From NCBI GenBank assembly GCA_964420985.1, contig CAYQUT010000002.1, forward strand, positions 124,001-188,000: 64,000 bases of DNA. Reading direction: 5' to 3'. Position numbers and translations under genes: made by a program. Position 1 is the first letter of the stretch. Each line of letters opens with the position of its first letter. The notes under the pieces were generated by a model. It worked only from the letters and a program-made list of their open reading frames with translations, had not been told where the DNA came from and did not search any database. The stretch is from CAMCTV01 sp964420985. Lineage in GTDB: Bacteria; Bacteroidota; Bacteroidia; Flavobacteriales_D; Sanyastnellaceae. This document shows positions 26,830-36,128 of the stretch, piece after piece.

Positions 26830-29109
26830 TTGAGAGTATTTTTCCTTGTGCTGATTATCCTGTGCTGTTCTATGCTTCATGCACAGCAAGATTTTTCGTT
26901 GTTTGTAATGGATGATGAGACAGAGCGACCTATCCCAGGGGCTTTGGTTTTTGTTTCACAAAAAAGTGTTGGAATAACCCATTGGAACGGTACGCTGACG
27001 GTACGTGCGGCGTGCAAAGAAAATGTTACGGTGAAGATGATGGGATATGCAGATGGGTTCATCTCATTGCAATGCAATGAACCATCGCCGGTTGTGTTGC
27101 GAATGAAATCAGTAGCCAAAGAATCAGCTACTCTATTGGTGAGTGAGTCATTGTACGGGCAATCCAAGAGTCAAGCCACGCAAACGTTGTTGTCCATTGA
27201 CAAGGGAGATATAATGCGCAAACGCACACCAGATATTTCAGCTGCCTTGGAACGTATTCCCGGCATTACGGTGTTGGATGGTCAAGCCAATATTAGGGGT
27301 GGAAGTGGTTATGCCTATGGTGCCGGAACACGGGTGCTCATGGTTTTAGATGACGTCCCCTTAATTACAGCAGATCGCAACGATGTCAAGTGGAATTATA
27401 TTCCCATTGAGCTGTTGGATCAAATGGAGATTGTAAAGGGCGCTTCATCTGTACAATATGGATCGGCTGCGTTGAATGGCGTTGTGCATGTTAAAACGAT
27501 GATGCCAAAGGAGAGCGCGCAAGGGATGATTCAAACCTATTACACCGGTTATAGCGCGCCCAGTGTAAAGGGATCTCAATGGTGGGGAAAAACTTCTGCT
27601 TCTAATGAGCAAGCTCCTCATCAAATTGGCTATTTGTTCAGAGTAGGTGAGGGCAATAAAAATTTTAAATGGTTAATCGGTGGAGCCGTACACAGCGCCA
27701 TTGGATTTATTCAACGTGAGCGAGAGCAACGACAGCGGTTGTCTTTTAAGACCATTTGGAATTTAGGAAATGGAAATAGAACAAGGATGGGCATCAATGG
27801 TGTCGCCATGAATCAGCGCCAAGATCAGACCTTGTTTTGGATGAATGATACAACGGGCGCTTTTACAGCATCAACGGCAATGGCTGGTTACAATGATTTA
27901 TGGCTGAACATTGATCCTTGGTTGGAACATTTTGACAGGAAGGAGGGAATGCACCAATTGAAAACGAGGTATTATGGATCGTATATCCCGCGAACGGGTG
28001 GATACAATAAGGGTTTGCAGTTGCGACAATTGCAGTACCGGTATTCCATTAAAAGTCAATGGGGATTATCACTGTTGTCAGGGGTCAATATCAGCAGATT
28101 TACATTCACAGATGGTGCATTGGGAGGAACCCAGGTGGGTGGATTTGGAGGGGCTTTTTCACAATTGGCATGGACCAGAGGAAAGTGGCATTTGACTGGA
28201 GGGGTGAGAGCAGAAATGTATGGATTGGATTCGTTGCGTGTAGGACCCATCCCTGTGGGCAGATTGGGAGCTTCATTTGTCATGAATGACAACAATATAC
28301 TGCGAGCCTCCTATGCCCAAGGGCATCGTTTTCCTTCTCCAGCGGAGCGTTTGGTGCGCTATTCTATTGACATTATCAATATTTATCCCAATCCGGATAT
28401 TGCACCAGAGGAAGGTTGGGGAAGTGAAGTGGGTTACCAACATGTTTGGCAGGGGGAATCCGTTCAAGCTTCAATGGATGTTGCCATTTTCTTGACCCGT
28501 TATCGCAATTTAATTGAATTTACTTTTGGACGTTGGGGTACCGTTGAGGATACATTGTTTGGTTTGGGATATAAGAGCACGAATGTCGCCGATGCGCAAA
28601 TCGGTGGTTGGGAATGGACAGGTGAGTTGAACGGGAATTGGAAGGACATGGAGTGGCACGGGTTGGCGGGGTATACTTACATCCTTCCAGTTGACTTATC
28701 GCTGTACAATGCGCAAACGAATGTTTTTCGTTATTTTCAAGATGTTGCACAATCATGGACGTCATCCGATACTGCCAATTACATTTTGCGTTATCGATTT
28801 AAGCATATGGCCAAATGTAATTTGGATGTTCAGCGCAATCAATGGGGATTGGGCATAGGATGGCGTTACTACAGCTTTATGGAGCGCATTGATCCCGTTC
28901 TTGAGTTCTTTATTCCTGGATTGAATCATTATCGAGAGGTCAATTGAAAGGGAACACACATTTGGGATTTTAGATTGAATTATCAGCCTGCTGAAAATTG
29001 GGGCTGTAGTCTTCAAGTACAAAATGCATGGAATGCTTTTTACGCAACAAGGCCGGCCAAACCGGATGCTCCACGCAATGTGTCGATACAGCTTACTTGG
29101 AAGTGGTGA
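26830..29109 (+). pseudogene. TonB-dependent receptor interrupted by in-frame TGA at 28945
   Basis: Read to the first stop it is 705 residues: signal peptide (RVFFLVLIILCCSMLHAQ), a carboxypeptidase-like regulatory domain (about 20-100), a plug (ISAALERIPGITV, NIRGGSGYAYGAG, IVKGASSVQYGSAALNGVV) and a barrel. The TGA at 28945-28947 is followed in the same frame by 53 more codons (KGTHIWDFRLNYQ... to IQLTWKW, stop 29107). These supply the last barrel strands and the aromatic C-terminus that outer-membrane proteins need. The paralog at 37883 aligns across the stop (ESHQSGDWIFDAR). So the gene has a point nonsense mutation, a readthrough site or a sequencing error. The start must be the TTG at 26830, as no ATG gives a full signal peptide. 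Substrate unknown. Confidence 0.82.
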
Positions 29110-29673
29110 TTAAGAGGCGTTGACAATGTTCATGGCCCTTTCCAAACCCATCTGAACAAAATGAATGCATCCTTCCGCGGCCTTTTCAATTCGCATCTCA
29201 AGTGTTTTTAGCTCTTCTTCATTCCAAACTCCCAATACGTAATCCACTTGTTTTCCTTTTGAAAATTCAGCTCCTACACCAAATCGCAATCGTGGATATT
29301 GATCGGTGTTGAGAATGGCTTGAATGTGTTTAAGTCCATTATGTCCCCCATCACTTCCCTTGGGACGCATTCTCAATTTCCCAAAAGGCAAAGCCAAATC
29401 ATCAGTAATGACAAGGCATTGGGCCGGAGTTAGTTTTTCTTCCTGCAGCCAATAGCGCACGGCATTCCCAGAAAGATTCATATAAGTAGAAGGCTTGATG
29501 AGAACGAGTGTTTTTCCCTTTACTTTGATTTCAGCGACATCGGCATAGCGAGAAGTCTTCCATTGTCCTCCATGCTTTTCGGCCAGAAAATTCACCACAT
29601 CAAAACCGATATTGTGTCGGGTATTGTTGTATTCAAAACCAATATTGCCAAGGCCAGCGATAAGAAACTTCAT
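29110..29673 (-). CDS. pth: Peptidyl-tRNA hydrolase
   Basis: Pth releases peptides from peptidyl-tRNAs dropped by ribosomes. The 187-residue length is normal. Signatures: LIAGLGNIGFEYNNTRHNIGF with the catalytic His in TRHN, KPSTYMNLSG, and ITDDLALPFGKLRMRPKGSDGGHNGLKHI with the active-site Asp and Asn. Its stop codon begins at 29110, the base right after the restored end of the TonB receptor frame (29109). That zero-gap packing supports the idea that the receptor once ended there. It runs convergent to the receptor; a terminator-like hairpin lies upstream at 29691. Confidence 0.97.
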   Translation of the reverse strand: MKFLIAGLGNIGFEYNNTRHNIGFDVVNFLAEKHGGQWKTSRYADVAEIKVKGKTLVLIKPSTYMNLSGNAVRYWLQEEKLTPAQCLVITDDLALPFGKLRMRPKGSDGGHNGLKHIQAILNTDQYPRLRFGVGAEFSKGKQVDYVLGVWNEEELKTLEMRIEKAAEGCIHFVQMGLERAMNIVNAS

Positions 29674-29680
29674 GGGTGTA

Positions 29681-29715
29681 AAAATAAAAAAGGGTAGCGC
29701 AGCAGGCTACCCTTT
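29681..29715 (-). terminator. Intrinsic terminator of the T9SS gene at 29733
   Basis: Arms agggtagc (29691-29698) and gctaccct (29706-29713), loop gcagcag. On the minus strand the stem is followed by a T-rich run (complement of 29681-29690). It ends the gene whose stop is at 29733 and precedes pth. Confidence 0.82.
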
Positions 29716-29732
29716 CGTCATATAAATATTTT

Positions 29733-32537
29733 TTAGGGCAATACTACTTTTTGAACCATTACCTGACCATTCTCGTTGGTGGCTTGCACTAGATAAACAC
29801 CTTTGGCAAAACCATCTACATCCCATTCCCATTGAGCGGTTGACCCGTTCCAGGATTGAATATTTTTTCCCAAAGCATCCATGACCATTACCTGTGTCAA
29901 GGTTTGTCCTGCATTGCGCACCACCATTTGCTGACGACTGAGGAGTACCTCCAATTGAGAGGCATCGCCGGTCAACTCGGAAGGATTGATGCAACCACCT
30001 TGAGGACAATAGGTCAAACTTCCTATTTGTCCATGCATTTCAGTTTGAATGGGAACACTCAATTGGGTGGTTTCGAAAAATTGTACAACATCGCCTGAGT
30101 GAATTGTATTCCATGATTGTCCATCTTGGCTGTATTGCATGGTGGGCAAGGCAACGGTAAAATACCATTCGCCTTCAACAAATCGATTCACACTTAAAAT
30201 AGCTTGATCTGCACCATCTGCCATCACATCCAATTGCACACTCATCTCCACGTTTTTATCAGGATGAATAGAGTTGGCAACCAATACATGATTGTCATTT
30301 GTAACAAAAGAGATATTGGCATGAGCGCGATCGGCGTCAAACATATCGGGAATGTCTAAACCTTCGTCATAACCTTCTTGTGCTTCTGGATTTAGGATGA
30401 TATTGGATTGATCTTTAAAACGATTATCTGAGGTGCTGATTTCCATTGCGAAAACAGGGAAACCACCTTCACTTCTTTCAAATGCTTTTGGAGAACATCT
30501 GCTCACCTTGGCCGACTCAGGGAAATTCACGATTTGACCTCCTGAGGTGGCAATCACAAAAAAGCTTTGGCTGTGCGGTATGTATTTTCCAATGCCATCA
30601 GGATAAGCAGCGGATGTATTGAAAGTGCCGTCATTGTTGTTGTAATAAAGGTAATTAGAACTTTGGTAATCGTATACAAAGTAGGCGCCAATATTAGAGC
30701 TATTGTTCTCTACTACGCTCCAATCAATTTCGGACGGAAAGGGATTGGAGATAAGATTTCTTCCATAGGATTCAACTGCGCCACTGGCTGTGTAGGTGAG
30801 TGATGCCGTTCTTGTTCCTTTACCAAAGTATCCTGTGGGATTGATGGTTTTGGCGGATGAGTTGGTGAATACGTTGTAGCCCAACATGGGGTTCAATTGT
30901 CCAGAAGTAGGGTTTACGACAGTGAATCCAAAATTAGAAACCCCGGAAAGCGTCTCATTGTACCACTTGACGGTATTGGAAGTCATGGACAAGGCAGGAT
31001 AAGAAACACCATTGACTGTCTTTGCTCCCCAAGCTACTGAAGGAGAAAGTCGGCTGCTCAATGCGCTATTGGAATACAATGGGCAAGACAAGAATAGCCA
31101 GTTGCTGGCAGAGTTTGAGGGAATGTAGCGCTGTAAGGTTACGGGCCCTGACACATCTGCACCGCTTGCGATGGTTTGTATGGAGCCGGAGCAAGTTGTA
31201 CTAGATAACAATGACAAACTACCACCTGAACCGTCAGTAGTGAGCGTTCCTGCGTCAGGATAGACAGCATTGGACACAAATACTGGGGCATTCAAAGTAA
31301 CTCCAGCGGCATTGTTGATGGTAAGGTCCATGAATTGGGTTCCTACAGTTCCTCCGATCGTTTGAGCCGAAGAACCTGCCATGATAACCGCACAACCTTC
31401 AGAGCAACAACTGCTGCTGTATTTAGGAGCAAAAGAGTTGGTTGCGTTGTTATTGGTCCAATTTCCGCTTAAGGTAAGGCTTTGAGCTGTTCCACCAGCG
31501 GTTAAGCTACCACCAGTGGAAATGGTGACGTCTGATAAATTGTAAGATCCATCGATGGTAACGGCATGTTTGACAATAATATCTGTATTGATATTGAATG
31601 ATGGGGTAACGGCTGCGCCACCATCCGTCAATGACCAAACAGAACCACTGCTCATGTTACCAGAGGCAATGCTGTAGTAGGTAGCTGCAGTAGAAGTTTG
31701 CGAAATACTCAAATCATCAAATGAAAAATTATTGTAGACAGAGTTGGCCACGGGAGTCCCAGAAGAAGTGGTATATAAAGTAGTTAAACCAACATAGCTC
31801 ATGTCAGAGTAGGTTAGATCAGTCAAAGCTGTACTGCTCGCGTCAGTGGCTCCGTTGCCATCAAAGTCAACATCAACAGTCCATGAACCCGCTGCATCAC
31901 GCACCACTGTAATACCCACTGCATTGGGTATACTTTGTGCGCCGTAACCCCAAGCAGACGTTGATGTCCAAGAGATGGTGGTGGGGCCTGTGGTAGAGTT
32001 AATGCCACCCGTGATTTCTGTTAAACGCGTAGCAACTCCAGCATCTACTCGCATCAATTGTAATTTTCTGGTATTGTTGGGGGTGGTTCCGTATGGATTG
32101 ATTCCAATGGCATAACCAGAAAATTTTTCTGAAGGAGTGCCATAGGCCACGTTACTGGTTGAACTTACAAAAGGTGTAGGCACGTCAGAGGCCAAAACCA
32201 CCCAGAACTTAGACCCTGCACCAACGCTTTTTGCAAAGGTGTTGACCTTAAAACTCCAAGTGGTATTAACGCCGGAGATATTGCTCATGCTGCCATCAAC
32301 GGCTGCTGATGCGCATGTGTATACGGAACTACCAGAAGTGTATCCATTGTTATTGTGACGGATAGAGCCTGCACCATTGATGGGAGTGCTGGTATCATGG
32401 GCCCATTGGCTATTGGTGGTCCACCCTGCTGGAATACCACTATTGAAATCAGCTGTCATTTGTGCAGTGACTTCCAATGTGATTGTGATCATGAAGGTGG
32501 AAATGATCAAATGCAACAAAGGTAAATTTCTAGTCAT
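29733..32537 (-). CDS. T9SS-sorted secreted protein, adhesin-like
   Basis: 934 residues. A signal peptide (about 1-26, ending TAQ, so Gln or Met follows) leads into a Ser/Thr/Gly-rich beta domain of about 250 residues (FNSGIPAGWTTNSQW, WTVDVDFDGNG). It is followed by a repeat-like beta region (NINTDIIVKHAVTIDG, LTLSGNWTNN), a module with FLSCPLYSNS and LGYNVFTN, and the conserved LISNPFPSEIDW segment. The end (about 860-934; VMVMDALGKNIQSW, GVYLVQATNENGQVMVQKVVLP) is a type A T9SS sorting domain. A Cys-rich CCSEGC sits mid-protein. It should be exported and anchored at the surface; the ligand is unknown. It is monocistronic, with a strong terminator. Confidence 0.85.
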   Translation of the reverse strand: MTRNLPLLHLIISTFMITITLEVTAQMTADFNSGIPAGWTTNSQWAHDTSTPINGAGSIRHNNNGYTSGSSVYTCASAAVDGSMSNISGVNTTWSFKVNTFAKSVGAGSKFWVVLASDVPTPFVSSTSNVAYGTPSEKFSGYAIGINPYGTTPNNTRKLQLMRVDAGVATRLTEITGGINSTTGPTTISWTSTSAWGYGAQSIPNAVGITVVRDAAGSWTVDVDFDGNGATDASSTALTDLTYSDMSYVGLTTLYTTSSGTPVANSVYNNFSFDDLSISQTSTAATYYSIASGNMSSGSVWSLTDGGAAVTPSFNINTDIIVKHAVTIDGSYNLSDVTISTGGSLTAGGTAQSLTLSGNWTNNNATNSFAPKYSSSCCSEGCAVIMAGSSAQTIGGTVGTQFMDLTINNAAGVTLNAPVFVSNAVYPDAGTLTTDGSGGSLSLLSSTTCSGSIQTIASGADVSGPVTLQRYIPSNSASNWLFLSCPLYSNSALSSRLSPSVAWGAKTVNGVSYPALSMTSNTVKWYNETLSGVSNFGFTVVNPTSGQLNPMLGYNVFTNSSAKTINPTGYFGKGTRTASLTYTASGAVESYGRNLISNPFPSEIDWSVVENNSSNIGAYFVYDYQSSNYLYYNNNDGTFNTSAAYPDGIGKYIPHSQSFFVIATSGGQIVNFPESAKVSRCSPKAFERSEGGFPVFAMEISTSDNRFKDQSNIILNPEAQEGYDEGLDIPDMFDADRAHANISFVTNDNHVLVANSIHPDKNVEMSVQLDVMADGADQAILSVNRFVEGEWYFTVALPTMQYSQDGQSWNTIHSGDVVQFFETTQLSVPIQTEMHGQIGSLTYCPQGGCINPSELTGDASQLEVLLSRQQMVVRNAGQTLTQVMVMDALGKNIQSWNGSTAQWEWDVDGFAKGVYLVQATNENGQVMVQKVVLP

Positions 32538-32637
32538 CCTAAAATCTTTTGCCCGAATTTACGAATAAATAAACGAAAGGTTGCAATTTTTGGTGTTACT
32601 GATTTCTGAATAAGCGTTTTATGCTTTCATTTGTAAG

Positions 32638-33318
32638 GTGAATACAGCAAAGAGATGGGCCGTGATTGTTGCCGCAGGCAGGGGCAATAGGTTTGGTGGA
32701 GATTTACCTAAGCAATTTGTGTTATTGCGTGATAAGCCTGTTATCGCATATAGCATGAATCTTTTTTCCAACTTGGGATATGAATTGTTGGTGGTGATTC
32801 ATCCAGATGATGCGAGCTATTTTCAGGGTATAGCCAGTGAGTATAATTTACCGAATCATCAGACGGTTTTTGGAGGTGCGGAGCGTTTTCATTCAGTTCA
32901 AAATGCATTGAAGGTTATTCCCGATGAGGCTGAGATTGTAATGGTACATGATGCCGCGCGCCCAAATATTGATGGGGCGTTTATAGAAATGCTGGCGTCA
33001 GAGTCACTTCAAGTAGGTAACGCTATTCCTGCATTGCCCCTCAGCGATAGCATCAGAATGCGGCATGGGAAAGACTGGGTGGCCGTCCCGAGGGATGATT
33101 ATAGGGCAATTCAAACGCCCCAGTGTTTTAATGCAGCAGAGATTAAAAAAGCCTATGAGCAACCATACAGGACGACCTTTACAGATGATGCATCTGTTTT
33201 GGAATTCGCCGGAAAAACCATTCATGTGGTTCCAGGTAAAGTTGGAAATATCAAAATCACCCATGCTGACGATTTGAATTGGATGTCCTATTTGATCACC
33301 AAGAGTCATGAAGAATAA
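32638..33318 (+). CDS. ispD: 2-C-methyl-D-erythritol 4-phosphate cytidylyltransferase
   Basis: IspD makes CDP-methylerythritol from MEP and CTP, the third step of the MEP isoprenoid route. The 226-residue protein has the nucleotide loop VAAGRGNRFGGDLPKQF, MVHDAARPNI, the RDDYRAIQTPQCF segment and FTDDASVLE near the end. The start is a GTG at 32638, since no ATG precedes the AAGRG motif. A TTTG-like box lies 4 nt before it. Its 3' end overlaps the oligopeptidase gene by 11 bp. dxs, the first enzyme of the same route, is at 44157. Confidence 0.95.
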   Translation: MNTAKRWAVIVAAGRGNRFGGDLPKQFVLLRDKPVIAYSMNLFSNLGYELLVVIHPDDASYFQGIASEYNLPNHQTVFGGAERFHSVQNALKVIPDEAEIVMVHDAARPNIDGAFIEMLASESLQVGNAIPALPLSDSIRMRHGKDWVAVPRDDYRAIQTPQCFNAAEIKKAYEQPYRTTFTDDASVLEFAGKTIHVVPGKVGNIKITHADDLNWMSYLITKSHEE

Positions 33319-35497
33319 AATTAAACCAATCGGTATCGTCGTCATTTGGTCAATTTGGGCGATTTTAGCGCCTAACAATTTACTGAGTCAAAAAAATAGA
33401 AATATGAGTGCACCCAAGCCTACCAAAAAAGATGTTGTATTGGAATACAAAGTTGGAAATGAAGTGAAGGACACCCGAATCGATTCTTATTACTGGATGC
33501 GTCTAACGGATGAGCAAAAGGAGGCCGCACAGCCTGATGATCAAACCCAAGAAGTGCTGGATTATTTGCATGCAGAAAACGCTTACACAAAATCTGTAAT
33601 GGCTCCAACTGAGGCTTTGCAAGATAAATTGTTTGCAGAAATGAAAGGAAGGGTCAAAGAGACCGATCAAAGTGTACCTACCAAGGACAACGGATATTGG
33701 TATTATACCCGGTTTGAACAAGGTAAGGACTATGCGTTCTATTGTAGAAAAAAAGAAAGCATGGAATTGGGATTGGAAGAGGTGTTGATAGATGGCCCGG
33801 CTTTAGCCGAGGGTAAGTCATATTGGGCTTTGGGTGGCATGACCATCAGCGATGACAACCAATGGATGGCTTATGGTGTAGATGAAATTAGCAGACGTGT
33901 GTATCAAGTGTATTTTAAAAACTTGAATACAGGAGAGGTGATTGCTGACAAGTTGGAAGGTACTACGGGTCGCGCTACTTGGTCAGCCGACAACAAAACG
34001 GTGTTTTATTCCAAGAGAGATCCGCAAACTTTGCGGGAGTTTCAAATATGGAGACACGTCGTTGGTACAGCGCAGTCTGAAGATGTTTTGGTTTTTGAAG
34101 AGAAGGATGAGACGTATTCCTGTTTTGTATTTAAAACCAAAAGTGAGCAATACCTCATCATCGGAAGTAGTCAAACCCTGTCAACGGAATACAGGGTTTT
34201 GGAGGCCAATAATCCAACGGGTGATTTTAGAATCATTCACTCCCGAGAGAAGGATTTGGAATACGCAGTAGATCATTTTGAAGATTCATTTTACATCACC
34301 ACGAATTGGAATGCAAAGAATTTCAGATTGATGAAGTGCCCATTGGACAAGACATCCAAGGAGAATTGGACAGAGGTGATTCCGCATCGCGTTGATGTGC
34401 TCTTAGAGGGAGTGGAGATGTTCAAGGAATACATGGTCATTGATGAACGTCAAAATGGACTGACCCAATTGCGGATCAAGCGTTGGGATGGAACTGTGGA
34501 ATATTACATGCCCTTTCAGGATGCCGCATATTCTGCTGGAGTAGGAGCCAATCCGGATTTTAATACGGAGATTCTTCGCTATGGATATTCATCTATGGTT
34601 ACCCCTTCTAGTACCTATGATTTTAATATGCGCACCAGGGAACAAGTATTGTTGAAGCAACAAGAAGTGGTGGGTGGATACAATGCTGCAGATTATCATT
34701 GTGAGAGATTAATGGTTCCGGTTACTGACGGTACATTGGTTCCAGTTTCCTTGGTGTACAAGAAGGGTTTTGAAAAAAATGGACAGGCTCCCCTGTTGTT
34801 ATACGCATACGGAAGTTATGGATACAGCTTAGACGCCGGATTTAGCTCAGGGCGTTTGTCTCTCTTGGACAGAGGATTCGTTTATGCCATTGCGCACATT
34901 CGTGGAGGTCAAGAAATGGGACGCGAGTGGTATGAGAATGGTAAACTATTGAAAAAGAAAAATACGTTCACCGACTTTATTGATTGCGGTAAGCATTTGG
35001 TCAATCTTAAATACACCAGCGCGGATAAATTGTTTGCCATGGGCGGAAGTGCGGGCGGTTTGTTGATGGGTGCAATAACAAATATGGCCCCTGATTTATT
35101 CAAGGGAATTGTCTCAGCTGTTCCGTTTGTTGACGTTGTGACTACCATGTTGGATGAGACGATTCCATTGACCACTTTCGAGTATGATGAGTGGGGAAAT
35201 CCAAATGACCCTATTTATTACGATTACATGAAGTCTTATTCGCCGATTGATAACATCGAGCGCAAGAACTATCCCAATATTTTAGTTACCACAGGTTACT
35301 GGGATAGCCAGGTTCAATACTGGGAGCCGGCCAAATATGTAGCTAAAATGCGGGAATTGAAAACCGATAACAACCAGCTTTTGTTTCATATCAACATGGA
35401 TGCTGGACATGGAGGTAAATCAGGTCGTTTTGAAGCCTTGAAAGAGGTGGCTTTGGAATATGCCTTTATGATGCAATTGGTGGGAATCAAAGATTGA
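33308..35497 (+). CDS. Oligopeptidase B-like prolyl oligopeptidase (S9A)
   Basis: 729 residues. After a signal-peptide-like start (residues 8-27, then SQKN) comes a seven-bladed propeller lid (about 70-430) and an alpha/beta hydrolase catalytic domain. The nucleophile Ser581 sits in GGSAGG (579-584); the acid is probably Asp in TTGYWDSQVQYWEP and the His is in DAGHGG. HIRGGQEMGREWYENGKLLKKKNTF is characteristic of oligopeptidase B, which cleaves peptides after basic residues. E. coli PtrB is about 690 residues; the extra length is the export signal, implying periplasmic work. It is translationally overlapped with ispD. Confidence 0.92.
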   Translation: MKNKIKPIGIVVIWSIWAILAPNNLLSQKNRNMSAPKPTKKDVVLEYKVGNEVKDTRIDSYYWMRLTDEQKEAAQPDDQTQEVLDYLHAENAYTKSVMAPTEALQDKLFAEMKGRVKETDQSVPTKDNGYWYYTRFEQGKDYAFYCRKKESMELGLEEVLIDGPALAEGKSYWALGGMTISDDNQWMAYGVDEISRRVYQVYFKNLNTGEVIADKLEGTTGRATWSADNKTVFYSKRDPQTLREFQIWRHVVGTAQSEDVLVFEEKDETYSCFVFKTKSEQYLIIGSSQTLSTEYRVLEANNPTGDFRIIHSREKDLEYAVDHFEDSFYITTNWNAKNFRLMKCPLDKTSKENWTEVIPHRVDVLLEGVEMFKEYMVIDERQNGLTQLRIKRWDGTVEYYMPFQDAAYSAGVGANPDFNTEILRYGYSSMVTPSSTYDFNMRTREQVLLKQQEVVGGYNAADYHCERLMVPVTDGTLVPVSLVYKKGFEKNGQAPLLLYAYGSYGYSLDAGFSSGRLSLLDRGFVYAIAHIRGGQEMGREWYENGKLLKKKNTFTDFIDCGKHLVNLKYTSADKLFAMGGSAGGLLMGAITNMAPDLFKGIVSAVPFVDVVTTMLDETIPLTTFEYDEWGNPNDPIYYDYMKSYSPIDNIERKNYPNILVTTGYWDSQVQYWEPAKYVAKMRELKTDNNQLLFHINMDAGHGGKSGRFEALKEVALEYAFMMQLVGIKD

Positions 35498-35524
35498 TTT
35501 AAAAGTCAATCTTTCTTTTTTTCA
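35489..35524. terminator. Bidirectional terminator shared by two convergent gene ends
   Basis: Arms aaagattga (35489-35497) and tcaatcttt (35506-35514), then a T-run for the plus strand; A-rich sequence precedes the stem for the minus strand. The stem overlaps the oligopeptidase stop and the last HAD codons. Confidence 0.65.
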
Positions 35525-36128
35525 ATTCGTCCAACAAGTTCAACTCCCCTGTGAGATGAAGGGTTTGCAGTCCAGCTCTTTCGGCTCCTTTGACGTGTTG
35601 AATAGAATCATCAATGAACAACGTTTCCGCTCCATTGAGTTGGTGTAATGTTAAGAGGTGTGTAAAGGTTTCAGGATGCGGTTTTCTTTTTCCAAGCTCT
35701 TGACTGTAATGGATGGTTTCAAATCCTGCGATAAAGTAATCGTAATCTCCACTATCCTTCATCATTTGTTCAAAAGCAGGAACGTGAATCGCGTTGGTAT
35801 TGCTGAGTAAAAATGTCCGATAACCAGCTTTTTTGATCAAAGGGATTGCTTTTAATCGATCGGAAATGGGGTGCAATAAAATACTGTTCCAAGCCTCCAT
35901 CACTTCTTCTTTAGAAGCGTTGGGCATTTGCTGATACAAATGTTGCATGAACACATCGGGCTCGATGGCGCCTATTTCTAATTGATCGTAAATGGGATTT
36001 TGATTGGCCTGAGAATATTCAGCAGTGAACCCATCCCATCCTAGTTGAGAAAAACCGACTGCCGGTGCGTTGTAATCTATATCAAAAAGAACCCCACCGA
36101 AATCGAAAATAATATTCTTGATGTTCAT
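35499..36128 (-). CDS. HAD-superfamily hydrolase, subfamily IA
   Basis: 209 residues. Motif I is IIFDFGGVLFDID (nucleophile Asp, with Gly in place of the usual second Asp, as in YihX-like members). Motif II is LLSNTNAIH, the motif III Lys lies in the GKRKPHPE region, and motif IV is FIDDSIQHV. A cap domain occupies about residues 20-95. Members of this group are small-molecule phosphatases, for example alpha-D-glucose-1-phosphate phosphatase; the substrate here is not predictable. The ATG at 36128 overlaps the stop of the SPOR gene (TAATG), making it last in the TonB-kdsB-SPOR-HAD operon. Confidence 0.9.
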   Translation of the reverse strand: MNIKNIIFDFGGVLFDIDYNAPAVGFSQLGWDGFTAEYSQANQNPIYDQLEIGAIEPDVFMQHLYQQMPNASKEEVMEAWNSILLHPISDRLKAIPLIKKAGYRTFLLSNTNAIHVPAFEQMMKDSGDYDYFIAGFETIHYSQELGKRKPHPETFTHLLTLHQLNGAETLFIDDSIQHVKGAERAGLQTLHLTGELNLLDELKKRKIDF

